Below are positions 16,016 to 25,102 of a stretch of 64,000 nt of DNA, piece after piece. The stretch spans positions 1 through 64,000 of the forward strand of contig CABUFC010000007.1 of assembly GCA_902490735.1 (NCBI GenBank), read 5' to 3'. The notes below the pieces were generated by a model. The model did no database searches. It was not told the origin of the DNA and saw nothing but the letters and a program-made list of their open reading frames with translations. A program made the translations under genes and the position numbers. Within the stretch, counting starts at the first letter, position 1. Every line of letters begins with the position of its first letter. Source of the DNA: an uncultured Oscillospiraceae bacterium. Its GTDB lineage: Bacteria; Bacillota; Clostridia; Oscillospirales; Acutalibacteraceae.

Positions 16016-17143
16016 TTGGTTACGGAAGTGTTAAAACACATGCCTTATGGCGACCTTGCCATAATAAGCATGCGCGGTTGTGAGGAAATTTCAAGTAAAG
16101 TAGATTACTATTTAAAGCAATGGCGCGGAATGCCGGAAGACAGCACTTTTGTTATTAAAGCAGACTGCCCGCGTTTCGGCACAGGCGAAAGCAAAGCCGT
16201 ATTAAATCATACTGCGCGTGGTTTAGACGCTTATATTATCAGTGACTGTTTCAATTACGGCGTAACATTTAAAATGTACGGACAAACAGTGCCTATGAGT
16301 CCGGATGATCATTTCCAGGATTTAAAAAGAATGATTGCCACAATGGGCACAAAAGCAAGGCGTATTACAGTTGTAATGCCGATGCTCTACGAAGGTCGCC
16401 AACATAGACGCAGCGGACGTGAGTCGCTTGACTGCGCAATGGCGCTTCAGGAACTTGTAAATATGGGTGTTAAAAATATTATAACCTTCGACGCTCACGA
16501 CAGCCGTGTTCAAAACGCTATCCCGCTTGACGGATTTGACAATGTAGGCTCTACATATCAAATGATTAAAGCAATAGTTAAAGAAGTCCCCGATATTAAA
16601 CTAAACCGTGACCATACCATGATTATATCGCCTGACGAAGGCGGAATGAACAGATGTATATACTATTCGTCTGTTTTAGGCTTAGAACTTGGAATGTTCT
16701 ATAAGCGCCGCAATTATTCAATAATTGTAAACGGCAAAAACCCGATAGAAGCACACGAATTTTTGGGCAACGACATTAAAAATAAAGACGTTATCATTGT
16801 TGACGATATGATTTCTTCCGGCGAATCAATGTTCGATATATGCGTTCAGTTAAAATCTATGGGAGCAAAAAGAATATTTATTTTTGCAACCTTCGGTCTT
16901 TTTGTTGAAGGACTTGAAAAATTCGATAAATTCTATAAAGACGGATTGCTTAACAAGGTATTTACAACCAACCTTATTTATAATCCCCCGGAATTACTTG
17001 CAAGAGAATGGTATTGCAATGTTAATATGTCAAAATACATCGCTTACTTGTTAGACAGTTTAAATTACGACAATTCCATAAGCAGTCTTCTTAATCCGAT
17101 GGACAGGATTAATAACTTCCTTAAAAAGAACGGACAGAAATAA
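16016..17143 (+). CDS. ribose-phosphate pyrophosphokinase homologue, divergent
   Basis: A 375-aa protein of the Prs/phosphoribosyltransferase fold. Prs-like segments are in order: GRQHRRSGRESLDCAMALQEL (flexible-loop region, canonical RQDRK altered), IITFDAHDSRVQNAIPLDGFDNV, IISPDEGGMNR, MFYKRRNY and the PRPP loop VIIVDDMISSGESMF, where the canonical form is VDDMIDTAGT. It is longer than housekeeping Prs (about 315 aa), so it may be a paralogue with altered activity. The TTG start at 16016 follows GGAGGG; a frame-matched ATG at 15998 lies upstream of that site. It ends at a bidirectional terminator shared with rhaB. Confidence 0.75.
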   Translation: MVTEVLKHMPYGDLAIISMRGCEEISSKVDYYLKQWRGMPEDSTFVIKADCPRFGTGESKAVLNHTARGLDAYIISDCFNYGVTFKMYGQTVPMSPDDHFQDLKRMIATMGTKARRITVVMPMLYEGRQHRRSGRESLDCAMALQELVNMGVKNIITFDAHDSRVQNAIPLDGFDNVGSTYQMIKAIVKEVPDIKLNRDHTMIISPDEGGMNRCIYYSSVLGLELGMFYKRRNYSIIVNGKNPIEAHEFLGNDIKNKDVIIVDDMISSGESMFDICVQLKSMGAKRIFIFATFGLFVEGLEKFDKFYKDGLLNKVFTTNLIYNPPELLAREWYCNVNMSKYIAYLLDSLNYDNSISSLLNPMDRINNFLKKNGQK

Positions 17144-17167
17144 AAAAACGGCTTAAAGCCGTTTTTT
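17143..17167. terminator. bidirectional terminator between Prs-like gene and rhaB
   Basis: Stem CGGC (17149-17152) / GCCG (17158-17161), extended by A6 and T6 flanks that pair and also give U-tracts on both strands. Confidence 0.8.
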
Positions 17168-18638
17168 ATTTTTGCAAAATACTTATAAACTCATCAAAAT
17201 GTTCATTCCATGCCTTCTTATTAGTTGCTGAATATTCTTTAATAGGAAAGCTGTTAAATACTATTTTTCTGCCTTCATCCATGTTATTAATTTGTCCTGA
17301 AGTTACCATTTGAATTAACGCATTACCTGTAACAGTAGCTTCAACAGGACCTGCCTTTACAGTTTTTCCGCAAGCGGAGGCTGTCATACCGCATAGTAAA
17401 TTATCCTTAATTCCGCCGCCTATCATATGAATTACTTCGAATTTTTTATCGGTTATTTCTTCTAAAATATTAATTGCATATTTGTATTTCATAGCAAGGC
17501 TTTCGTATATACAGCGAAGAATTTCGCCCATAGTAGTAGGTACAAACTGACCGGTACGCCTGCAATACTCGGAAACACGTTTAGGCATATTGCCGGGTAA
17601 AACAAAATCTTGCGCGTCAGGGTCAATAAAGCATTTAAAAGGTTCCGCAGTCATTGCGGCCTTTTCCATTTCATCGAATGACACGTCTAGCCCTTGACGC
17701 TTCCATTCGTTGCGTGACTGCTGGATAAGCCAAAGGCCCATAATATTTTTAAGGTAACGAATTTTTCCGTCAAATGCGCCTTCGTTTGTAAAGCTCGCTT
17801 TATATGATTCGTTTGATAAAATCGGCTCGTCGATTACAGTTCCAAACAGCGACCAGGTGCCGCAGCTTATATATGCATAATCCTTTTTATCGGTTGGAAC
17901 TGAGGCCACCGCAGATGCCGTATCGTGCGTTGCAACGGCAATAACAGGAACTTTATTGCAGTGCAATTCTTCGCAAATTTCGTCCTTTAAATAGCCGTAG
18001 GCTTCGCCCGCTTTAATCATGGGGGCAAACAAATCGGAAGATATACCTATGGCGCTAAATATTTTTTCATCCATTTTGCGGGTACTTGCATTTAATAAAT
18101 TTGTAGTTGAAGCGTTTGAATATTCGGTGCGCATTTCCCCTGTTAGCAAATAAGCGAACAAATCGGGAATTAAAAGCGCTTTTTTAGAAATAGACAAAAG
18201 CTCCGGCTTTTTGGCTTTTAAGTACATTAGCTGATAGATTGTATTAAATTGCATAAACTGCGTTCCGGCAATATTATACAACTCTTCTTTAGATATATGT
18301 TTAAAAACCTCTTCATCCATACCTTGTGTGCAAGTATCTCTGTAATTAAGCGGATTGGAAATTAATTCTCCGTCTTTATCAATAAGGCCGAAATCAACGC
18401 CCCAGGTATCTATTCCTATGCAGTCAAATCCGCCGGACAATACGGCTTTTGTAATTCCCTGCTTTATTTCGTGGAATAATCTTAATACATCCCAGCAAAG
18501 TCTTCCGGCTACTGTAACCGGATCATTGGAAAATCTGTGTATTTCGTTTAGATTTAGTTTGCCGTTATTTAATGTAGCTATCATAGCTCTTCCGCTTGAA
18601 GCTCCAAAATCAAATGCTAAAATTCTTTTGCTTTCCAT
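17166..18638 (-). CDS. rhaB: rhamnulokinase (FGGY family)
   Basis: Phosphorylates L-rhamnulose in rhamnose catabolism. The 490-aa protein has the FGGY N-domain start LAFDFGASSGRAMIATLNNGKL, CIGIDTWGVDFGLID, the Asp loop VATHDTASAVASVP, CGTWSLFGT and the C-domain ATP motif MIGGGIKDNLLCGMTASACG. The N-terminal SSGR pattern is typical of RhaB among FGGY kinases. TAGGAGGT precedes the ATG. No isomerase, aldolase or regulator is adjacent, so it is isolated from a rhamnose cluster; a related ketose kinase is the main alternative. Confidence 0.85.
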   Translation of the reverse strand: MESKRILAFDFGASSGRAMIATLNNGKLNLNEIHRFSNDPVTVAGRLCWDVLRLFHEIKQGITKAVLSGGFDCIGIDTWGVDFGLIDKDGELISNPLNYRDTCTQGMDEEVFKHISKEELYNIAGTQFMQFNTIYQLMYLKAKKPELLSISKKALLIPDLFAYLLTGEMRTEYSNASTTNLLNASTRKMDEKIFSAIGISSDLFAPMIKAGEAYGYLKDEICEELHCNKVPVIAVATHDTASAVASVPTDKKDYAYISCGTWSLFGTVIDEPILSNESYKASFTNEGAFDGKIRYLKNIMGLWLIQQSRNEWKRQGLDVSFDEMEKAAMTAEPFKCFIDPDAQDFVLPGNMPKRVSEYCRRTGQFVPTTMGEILRCIYESLAMKYKYAINILEEITDKKFEVIHMIGGGIKDNLLCGMTASACGKTVKAGPVEATVTGNALIQMVTSGQINNMDEGRKIVFNSFPIKEYSATNKKAWNEHFDEFISILQK

Positions 18639-18714
18639 TGTTTACCTCCTATATCATGAATAATATTTAAAATTTTGTTTAAAATAAGAAAGAACACTTA
18701 AAGGAGAGAAGAAA

Positions 18715-18936
18715 ATGTTCGATAAAATTTGCTTGATTCTTACTATTATCGGTGCGTTAAACTGGGGCAGTATAGGTCTTTTTCAGTTTGACATAGTCGC
18801 TGCTATTTTCGGCGGTGCCGATATGCTATTAAGCCGTATAGTTTATACCTTAGTAGCGTTAGCGGGTATTTGGTGCATTTCGCTCTTATTCAGAAAAGAT
18901 GACGAAATGGAAAAAGCAACATCATTTACCGAATAA
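18715..18936 (+). CDS. DUF378 small membrane protein (YuzA-like)
   Basis: A 73-aa protein with two membrane helices: ICLILTIIGALNWGSIGLFQFDIVAAIFGG and LLSRIVYTLVALAGIWCISLLF. The GALNWGSIGLFxFDxVxxIFG and YTLVALAGIW patterns define DUF378. Function is unknown. AAGGAGAG is 8 bases before the ATG, and a short terminator follows. Confidence 0.85.
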   Translation: MFDKICLILTIIGALNWGSIGLFQFDIVAAIFGGADMLLSRIVYTLVALAGIWCISLLFRKDDEMEKATSFTE

Positions 18937-18961
18937 AGGCGGCTATAGCCGTCTTTTTTTT
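18937..18961 (+). terminator. terminator after the DUF378 gene
   Basis: Stem GGCGGC / GCCGTC (one G-U) with a TATA loop, then nine T. Its end touches the stop codon of the DUF3006 gene on the minus strand. Confidence 0.75.
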
Positions 18962-19167
18962 TACACAAATAAATCGTCTTCAAGATTTCTTATTATTTGT
19001 TTGCGCTTTTCTGCATCTTCTACCGATAGTACATATTTCCCGTCAATTATTTTTAAGCAGCTGCCTTCGGTAGCTTCTTTTGGTAAAAGGTTAGATTTTA
19101 CCGTAATAAATTCACCGTCGTCTTCTAATATGGCAAAATCTTCTTCAAATCTATCAATTATTAACAT
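18961..19167 (-). CDS. DUF3006 domain protein
   Basis: A 68-aa protein starting MLIIDRFEEDFAILEDDGEFITV, with LPKEATEGSCLKI in the middle and a Lys/Arg-rich end (EKRKQIIRNLEDDLFV). This is the DUF3006 pattern, a small beta-rich domain often found next to ComEC-like metallo-beta-lactamase proteins, as here: it overlaps the 3' end of the MBL gene by 14 bases. Function is unknown. Confidence 0.8.
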   Translation of the reverse strand: MLIIDRFEEDFAILEDDGEFITVKSNLLPKEATEGSCLKIIDGKYVLSVEDAEKRKQIIRNLEDDLFV

Positions 19168-20014
19168 ATTGCACCTCGTTGGTTATATTTTTAAAACCGT
19201 CTTTACTAAAGCTAAAGATAATGTCGCCTTCGTTAAACGTTGATAGTGTTTTAATCCCTGTTTTTTGCTCGAAATACTCACTGTCTTCCACCGAATAATC
19301 GTTTTTGTCAGCGGATGCTATAGCGTACTTTGGTTTTAAAGATTTAAAAAAGTCATAATCTATAAATCCTTCGCATTGTGTTGGAACGGTTACAATATCT
19401 GCCTTAAGATTTAACGCTTTAAGTCTAAAAGTAAGCGGCATTTCCATATTTGAAGTGTACAAAATATTTTTACCAAATGCAGAAATCATTAAAATTACCG
19501 AGCGGTTATTATATTTTAACTCTGAATTATTATAATAGACGATTTTTATATCAAAGTTTCCAACTTTATAAACATTTCCTGACGTCGCAAAACCAACGTT
19601 TTTGTTATCCATTAACGAGTTTTTGACGGTCTTTGTTATAATTTCATCGTAATCAAAATCGGAAAACTTTGGGCAAATAATGTTTTTTATTGTGTAGTGA
19701 TATGCGACCGAAAAATATCCGCCTATATGGTACGATGATGTATTAGTAATAAAGCCGTACTTAAAATCATGTATTTTAAGCTTTTTTGCCTGCCTTAAGA
19801 TATGCGAAGAACTGTATTTTGCAGAACCGAAGTCAATTATAGCGGCAGTGTCTTTACTTTTTATTATAAGGCAGTAACCGTCTTTACAGTTAATAAAAGA
19901 AACCGTATCGTCAAATGCTACGTTATTGTTAAAATCCGAAACAACTAAAGACGCAATTATTAAAATAACAAAAAATGCAATGAACCACTTATATTTTAAT
20001 ATCTTTTTTCCCAT
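19154..20014 (-). CDS. ComEC/Rec2-related MBL-fold protein with degenerate metal site
   Basis: A 286-aa protein with an N-terminal membrane anchor (KWFIAFFVILIIASLVV, residues 10-26) and an extracytoplasmic MBL-type domain: VSFINCKDGYCLIIKSKDTAAIIDFGS, then FITNTSSYHIGGYFSV where the metal motif HxHxDHxGG should be, and LMISAFGKNILYTSNME. Only the final His-Ile-Gly-Gly remains, so a zinc hydrolase seems unlikely. It overlaps ygiQ by 19 bases and DUF3006 by 14. Role unknown; a structural or binding function is possible. Confidence 0.7.
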   Translation of the reverse strand: MGKKILKYKWFIAFFVILIIASLVVSDFNNNVAFDDTVSFINCKDGYCLIIKSKDTAAIIDFGSAKYSSSHILRQAKKLKIHDFKYGFITNTSSYHIGGYFSVAYHYTIKNIICPKFSDFDYDEIITKTVKNSLMDNKNVGFATSGNVYKVGNFDIKIVYYNNSELKYNNRSVILMISAFGKNILYTSNMEMPLTFRLKALNLKADIVTVPTQCEGFIDYDFFKSLKPKYAIASADKNDYSVEDSEYFEQKTGIKTLSTFNEGDIIFSFSKDGFKNITNEVQYVNN

Positions 20015-21840
20015 TTGTTTTTTGTCTTTACTTTTTTATTTGGCCGTTTTACAGGTTTAAAAGCATTATACGGTTTAATAAGACAATTCGGTCCAAACCC
20101 AATTAAATCTTCTCTGCCGGCTTGTTTTAATGCCTTTAAAACTATTGGCCTGTTTTCCGGTTTAAAATACTGCAGCAATGCCCTTTGCATGGCTTTTTCG
20201 CTTGGGGTTTTAGGAACAAAAACATCCTTATTTGTATAAGGATCTATGCCGGTATAGTACATACAAGTGGAAATTGTTCCGGGTGTTGGATAAAAATCCT
20301 GAACCTGCTCCGGATGAAGATTGTTCTTTTTTAAAAAGAGCGCTAATTTAATTGCATCCTCTATTCGGCTACCCGGATGACTTGACATTAAATACGGCAC
20401 AAGATATTGCTTTTTATTAATTCCTTTTGTAATATCGTAAAACCTTTTTGAAAACCTGTTGTATGTATCGATATGAGGTTTACCCATTTTATCAAGAACA
20501 AAATCGGAGCAATGCTCGGGTGCAACTTTTAGCTGACCGCTTACGTGGTTTTTAACCAGTTCTTTAAAAAAGCTTTCGTCTTTATCCAGTAAAAGATAAT
20601 CAAATCTAATTCCCGAGCGTATAAAAACCTTTTTTATTTTTGGAATGGCGGAAATCTTTTTTAAAAGCTGTAAATATTCTGTATGAGAAACCTCTAAGTT
20701 TTCGCACGGAGTAGGCGCTAAACATTTTTTGCCGCGACACATTCCGTACTTTTTCTGCTTTTTACAGCTGGGCTTCCTAAAATTGGCAGTGGGTCCGCCA
20801 ACGTCGTGAATATATCCTTTAAAATGAGGATTATTAGCCAAAAGCTTTGCTTCAGATAAAACAGAGCTTTCACTTCTTGAGGTAACTGTTCTTCCCTGGT
20901 GAAAAGCAATCGAACAAAAATTGCAAGCGCCAAAACATCCGCGGTTATGTGTAATAGAAAATTCAACTTCTTGAATGGCAGGTACGCCGCCCATTTTTTC
21001 ATATGAAGGATGATAATAGCGTTCATAATTTAATGCGTAAATATTATCAAGTTCCTCGCGAGAAAGCGGCGGCTGCGGCGGATTTTGCACAAGAATTTTA
21101 TTGTTATGCTGCTGTAAAAGGCGTTTACCGTACACATGGTCGTGTTCATCGTACTGCATTTTACATGCCTTTGCATATTTGCGTTTATCATTAATACATT
21201 CTTCAAAGGACGGCAAAACTATACCTTTAATATCTGCATTTGCATCTTCGGCATAGCAAATACCTCGAATATGCTTATAATCTTCCCCGTTTTTTAATGC
21301 GACGGCTAATTCGCTTATTGACCGCTCGCCCATGCCGTAAGATAAAACATCCGCTCCGCTATCAAAAAGAACAGAAGGCATAACTTTATCTGCCCAGTAA
21401 TCGTAGTGAGCAAATCTACGCAAAGACGCTTCAAGTCCGCCGATTATTACAAAACTATCTTTAAAAGCCTGCTTGATTAATTTTGTATAAACAATTACGG
21501 CGCGGTCGGGTCTAAGTCCGGCTTTATTACCGGGTGAATATGCGTCGTTACTTCTTTTTCGCTTGGCGGCAGTGTAATGTGCCACCATAGAATCGATAAC
21601 GCCGGCATTTACCAAAAATGCATACTTAGGGCTACCCAGCCGCGAAATATCGGTTGTATCGTTATATTTAGGTTGAGCAATAATTCCAACACTATAGCCT
21701 AAATTTTCCAGCATCCTAGATAAAATAGCGGTTCCAAACGAAGGGTGATCCACATATGCATCCCCGGTTACAAATATGAAATCAAACTGCGAAATATTTA
21801 GTTTTAGCATTTCTTCTTTTGTAGTCGGTAAAAATGCCAT
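19996..21840 (-). CDS. YgiQ family radical SAM protein (UPF0313)
   Basis: A 614-aa radical SAM protein. The N-terminal part begins FLPTTKEEMLKLNISQFDFIFVTGDAYVDHPSFGTAILSRML, typical of YgiQ. The cluster motif is CFGACNFC (C-x3-C-x2-C) in HNRGCFGACNFCSIAFHQGR. The end (residues about 440-600) carries KVAPEHCSDFVLDKMGKP and PEQVQDFYPTPGT. The reaction is unknown. It starts one base after the ftsK stop, so both are in the same operon. Confidence 0.92.
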   Translation of the reverse strand: MAFLPTTKEEMLKLNISQFDFIFVTGDAYVDHPSFGTAILSRMLENLGYSVGIIAQPKYNDTTDISRLGSPKYAFLVNAGVIDSMVAHYTAAKRKRSNDAYSPGNKAGLRPDRAVIVYTKLIKQAFKDSFVIIGGLEASLRRFAHYDYWADKVMPSVLFDSGADVLSYGMGERSISELAVALKNGEDYKHIRGICYAEDANADIKGIVLPSFEECINDKRKYAKACKMQYDEHDHVYGKRLLQQHNNKILVQNPPQPPLSREELDNIYALNYERYYHPSYEKMGGVPAIQEVEFSITHNRGCFGACNFCSIAFHQGRTVTSRSESSVLSEAKLLANNPHFKGYIHDVGGPTANFRKPSCKKQKKYGMCRGKKCLAPTPCENLEVSHTEYLQLLKKISAIPKIKKVFIRSGIRFDYLLLDKDESFFKELVKNHVSGQLKVAPEHCSDFVLDKMGKPHIDTYNRFSKRFYDITKGINKKQYLVPYLMSSHPGSRIEDAIKLALFLKKNNLHPEQVQDFYPTPGTISTCMYYTGIDPYTNKDVFVPKTPSEKAMQRALLQYFKPENRPIVLKALKQAGREDLIGFGPNCLIKPYNAFKPVKRPNKKVKTKNKWEKRY

Positions 21841-21841
21841 G

Positions 21842-24232
21842 TTATTCTTCCCTTGCCCGTTTTTCCAGAAGCTCCGACTTTGTAATTAGCACTTCGCGCG
21901 GTTTAGCACCTTCATATGGACCTATAATTCCTTTTACTTCCATTTGGTCCATAATTCTTGCGGCTCTTGCATATCCAAGCTTTAATTTACGCTGCAGCAT
22001 AGAAGTAGAAGCTTGGCCGGCATCTACCACACAGTCAATAGCCGCGTCTATCATCGGGTCAAAATCGCCGTCTTCTTCATCATCGCTTTTACCGTTCTTT
22101 TTATTAAGCGCCTTTTCTGCCTGCTTTTCAATTTCATCCATTACATCATTATCGTATTCGTGTTCATATTCGCCTTTTACATAATCAATAACCTTTTCAA
22201 TTTCGGCATCAGAAACAAAGCACCCCTGAATACGTGTAGGTTTATTTGAGCCTACCGGACTAAACAGCATATCGCCTCTGCCAAGAAGCTTTTCGGCACC
22301 GTTTGTATCTAATATTGTTCGACTGTCTATATAAGATGAAACTGCAAAAGCAATTCTTGACGGGATATTTGCTTTAATAAGTCCGGTTACAACATCGACA
22401 GACGGGCGCTGTGTTGCAATTATTAAATGCATACCGGCGGCCCTTGCTTTTTGAGCAAGACGGCAAATTGAATCTTCAACCTCACGCGGCGAAGTCATCA
22501 TTAAATCTGCAAGCTCGTCAATAATAATTACAATTTGAGGAATATGATCAAGGTCTTCAACCTTTTGCGCCAGCAAATTATATCCTGTAAGATCCCTAAC
22601 GTTATTATCGGCAAATATTTTATATCGCCTTTCCATTTCGTTAATAGCCCAAGATAAAGTAGCAGACGCTTTTCTGGGGTCGGTAACAACCGGAACCAAC
22701 AAATGCGGAATCCCGTTGTATACGCTAAGTTCTACCATTTTAGGGTCTATAAAAATAAATTTTAAATCATTCGGCGAAGCTTTATATAAAAGACTTATAA
22801 TCATCGAATTAATGCAAACCGATTTACCGGAGCCGGTAGATCCTGCTATAAGCCCGTGAGGCATTTTAGCAATATCGGTTACAATAGCGTTGCCGCCGAT
22901 ATCTTTGCCAAGCGCAACAGTTAAATTGCTTTTTGCAGAAATAAATTCATCAGATTCAAGTATATCGCGTACACATACAACTGATGTTTGCTTATTGGGC
23001 ACCTCAATACCTACAGCCGCTTTATTTGGAATCGGCGCTTCTATTCTTACACCGGCTGTAGCAAGATTTAGCGCAATATCATCAGATAAATTTGTTATTT
23101 TGCTAACCTTTACACCCGCGGAAGGCTGTAGCTCGTAACGCGTTACGGCAGGTCCTTGCGAAACATTCAACACCCTTGTTTCTACGCCGAACGATCTTAA
23201 AACATCGACAAGTCTGTTTGCCGTGTTTTCCATTTCGTTATAGTTTTTATTTGATGTTTTAGCACCGCTTTTTAACAAAGTAAGCGGCGGAAAACGATAT
23301 TCGGGTACAAAAGAATCTTCTTGTGATAAATCGTCGCTTAATGTTTCAGTCTTTTTTGAGGCTTTCTTTTGTTTTTTGCTTTCTTCTAAAACTTTTGAAA
23401 ACGGTATTGATTCGCCATCCCCGTTTTCTATGTTATATTCTTTTGTATCGCTTGTTTTTTCAGAATCATCATAATATGTTTCTACTAAATGTTTACCCTT
23501 CTCTGTAGGAGCGTCATTTGGGCGGTCAACAGGAATGTCGTCAACCGGAATATCAAACTTAAAAGGCTCCGGTTTTTCATCCTGTTCTTCTAAAGAGCTT
23601 TCATCTTTATCGTCTTCCGCAACTTCAACGCGCTTTTTAGAAAAGCGTTTTATAAAAAATCTTAAAACAGTGCCAAGATTTAAATCTGCTATAAGCATTA
23701 CAAAAATAAAAAGCAATAACAACAGCACAATACATGCCCCGGTTGTGCTTAGAGCATATTTTAAGGGATATCCGATAATGCCGCCCATTACGCCGGCACC
23801 TTTAATTTCAACACCGTTATTATATGTATCGACTATATGTTCTAAATACCCATAGTTCTCGCCCGAAGTAAAAATATCAATTAATGAAGCAATGGATAAA
23901 AAAAGCACTCCAATTTCAACAAACTTTGCCGTCATCCTGCCGTCATATCTCTCTAAGGCCTGCATAACGGCTACAACCATTAAAAAAATCGGGACTATAA
24001 AAGATAAAGCGCCAAACAGCCCGAAAATAACATCATGTAAAAATTTCCAGACATTTTCACCGGGGATAATAACTAACGCCAAGAGCAACAAAGACAGCGC
24101 AAAAATAACTATCGTTACAATTTCTTTTTTGCGCTGATTTTTTTTACTGCGGTAATTATCCGCTTCTCTTTTTTGAATGGAGGTGGCAGTACTGCTGCGT
24201 TTTTTAGCAGATGTTTTGCTTTTGGTTGCCAT
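21842..24232 (-). CDS. ftsK: FtsK/SpoIIIE DNA translocase
   Basis: Septal DNA pump moving chromosome through the closing division or sporulation septum. From MATKSKTSAKKRSS the protein is 796 aa: four N-terminal membrane helices, an acidic linker (KDESSLEEQDEKPEPF), a RecA-like motor with Walker A GSTGSGKS and Walker B IVIIIDELADLM, and a C-terminal winged-helix gamma domain (QASTSMLQRKLKLGYARAARIMDQMEVKGIIGPYEGAKPREVL). A frame 12 codons longer overlaps tepA, but GGACGGAAG before the ATG at 24232 supports the shorter form. Adjacent tepA is the usual neighbour of spoIIIE. Confidence 0.93.
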   Translation of the reverse strand: MATKSKTSAKKRSSTATSIQKREADNYRSKKNQRKKEIVTIVIFALSLLLLALVIIPGENVWKFLHDVIFGLFGALSFIVPIFLMVVAVMQALERYDGRMTAKFVEIGVLFLSIASLIDIFTSGENYGYLEHIVDTYNNGVEIKGAGVMGGIIGYPLKYALSTTGACIVLLLLLFIFVMLIADLNLGTVLRFFIKRFSKKRVEVAEDDKDESSLEEQDEKPEPFKFDIPVDDIPVDRPNDAPTEKGKHLVETYYDDSEKTSDTKEYNIENGDGESIPFSKVLEESKKQKKASKKTETLSDDLSQEDSFVPEYRFPPLTLLKSGAKTSNKNYNEMENTANRLVDVLRSFGVETRVLNVSQGPAVTRYELQPSAGVKVSKITNLSDDIALNLATAGVRIEAPIPNKAAVGIEVPNKQTSVVCVRDILESDEFISAKSNLTVALGKDIGGNAIVTDIAKMPHGLIAGSTGSGKSVCINSMIISLLYKASPNDLKFIFIDPKMVELSVYNGIPHLLVPVVTDPRKASATLSWAINEMERRYKIFADNNVRDLTGYNLLAQKVEDLDHIPQIVIIIDELADLMMTSPREVEDSICRLAQKARAAGMHLIIATQRPSVDVVTGLIKANIPSRIAFAVSSYIDSRTILDTNGAEKLLGRGDMLFSPVGSNKPTRIQGCFVSDAEIEKVIDYVKGEYEHEYDNDVMDEIEKQAEKALNKKNGKSDDEEDGDFDPMIDAAIDCVVDAGQASTSMLQRKLKLGYARAARIMDQMEVKGIIGPYEGAKPREVLITKSELLEKRAREE

Positions 24233-24245
24233 ATCTTCCGTCCTT

Positions 24246-24968
24246 TCAATCTTTGCGATTATTTTCATTTTTTTTAATCATATCATAAAGAGCATCAAGT
24301 GCATCCGAAAGTTTTCCTATTCCATCAATAAGTCCAACTTCTACAGCCTTGTCCCCATTTAAAATGCTGCCCATATCTGTTGCCTGCTCGCCGGTCTTCA
24401 TCATAAGCTTTGTAAGGCGTGACTTTGTAATTTTGGAATTATCAACAACAAAATTAATAATTCTTTCTTGCATACGCTCAAAATAATCCAGCGTTTGTTG
24501 AACACCGACAACCAGTCCATTTGTGCGTACCGGATGCACCGTCATTGTGGCACTTTTAACTATAAAGCTCTTTTTAGCCGCAACAGCAAGCGGAACACCG
24601 ATTGAATGACCACCGCCGAGAACTAAAGAAACTGTAGGCTTTTTCATGCCGGAAATAAGTTCTGCTATTGCAAGCCCCGCTTCAACATCGCCGCCCATTG
24701 TGTTCAAAACAACCAACAGGCCTTTAATTTTGGGATCCTCCTCGATAGCTATTAGCTGAGGAATTACGTGCTCGTACCGTGTGGCTTTTGCGTTTGCCGG
24801 AAGATTATAATGTCCCTCAATTTCACCGACAATTGTAAGACAATATATCGGAAAACCGCCGTATGATTCAGTTACGGCGCCCATTTGCTTTATTTGTTCA
24901 AAGCGATCGTTATTTTCGCTCGTTTCAGTATTTTGGCTTTCAGAATTTTCATTATAATAGCTTTGCAT
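24246..24968 (-). CDS. tepA: ClpP-fold serine protease TepA
   Basis: A 240-aa ClpP-like protein of the translocation-enhancing TepA group, described as degrading small peptides such as signal peptides. Visible: VVLNTMGGDVEAGLAIAELI (oxyanion strand and helix), GGGHSIGVPLAVAA around the likely nucleophile Ser, TVHPVRTNG with the likely His, and a Ser/Asn/Glu-rich N-terminus. GAGGTGTTGTT precedes the ATG. Linked to ftsK/spoIIIE as in Bacillus. Confidence 0.88.
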   Translation of the reverse strand: MQSYYNENSESQNTETSENNDRFEQIKQMGAVTESYGGFPIYCLTIVGEIEGHYNLPANAKATRYEHVIPQLIAIEEDPKIKGLLVVLNTMGGDVEAGLAIAELISGMKKPTVSLVLGGGHSIGVPLAVAAKKSFIVKSATMTVHPVRTNGLVVGVQQTLDYFERMQERIINFVVDNSKITKSRLTKLMMKTGEQATDMGSILNGDKAVEVGLIDGIGKLSDALDALYDMIKKNENNRKD

Positions 24969-25020
24969 AACAACACCTCTAATGTTTATTATGCCAAAAA
25001 CTATCCATTTTATCTATTTT

Positions 25021-25049
25021 ATTATACTATAGAGACTTTTCTTTTTCAA
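25021..25049 (-). promoter_or_regulatory. sigma-A promoter of the tepA-ftsK-ygiQ operon
   Basis: Minus strand: -35 TTGAAA (25044-25049), 17-base spacer, perfect -10 TATAAT (25021-25026), about 50 bases before the tepA ATG. Confidence 0.75.
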
Positions 25050-25077
25050 GTATAATTATATTTATATATTATAATAA

Positions 25078-25097
25078 GCCGAGGAATATTCCTCGGC
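25078..25097 (-). terminator. hairpin after mutS2
   Basis: Perfect 20-base palindrome GCCGAGGAATATTCCTCGGC, 6 bases after the mutS2 stop. The following tail on minus is only moderately U-rich (UUAUUAU). Confidence 0.65.
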
Positions 25098-25102
25098 ATT
25101 AT

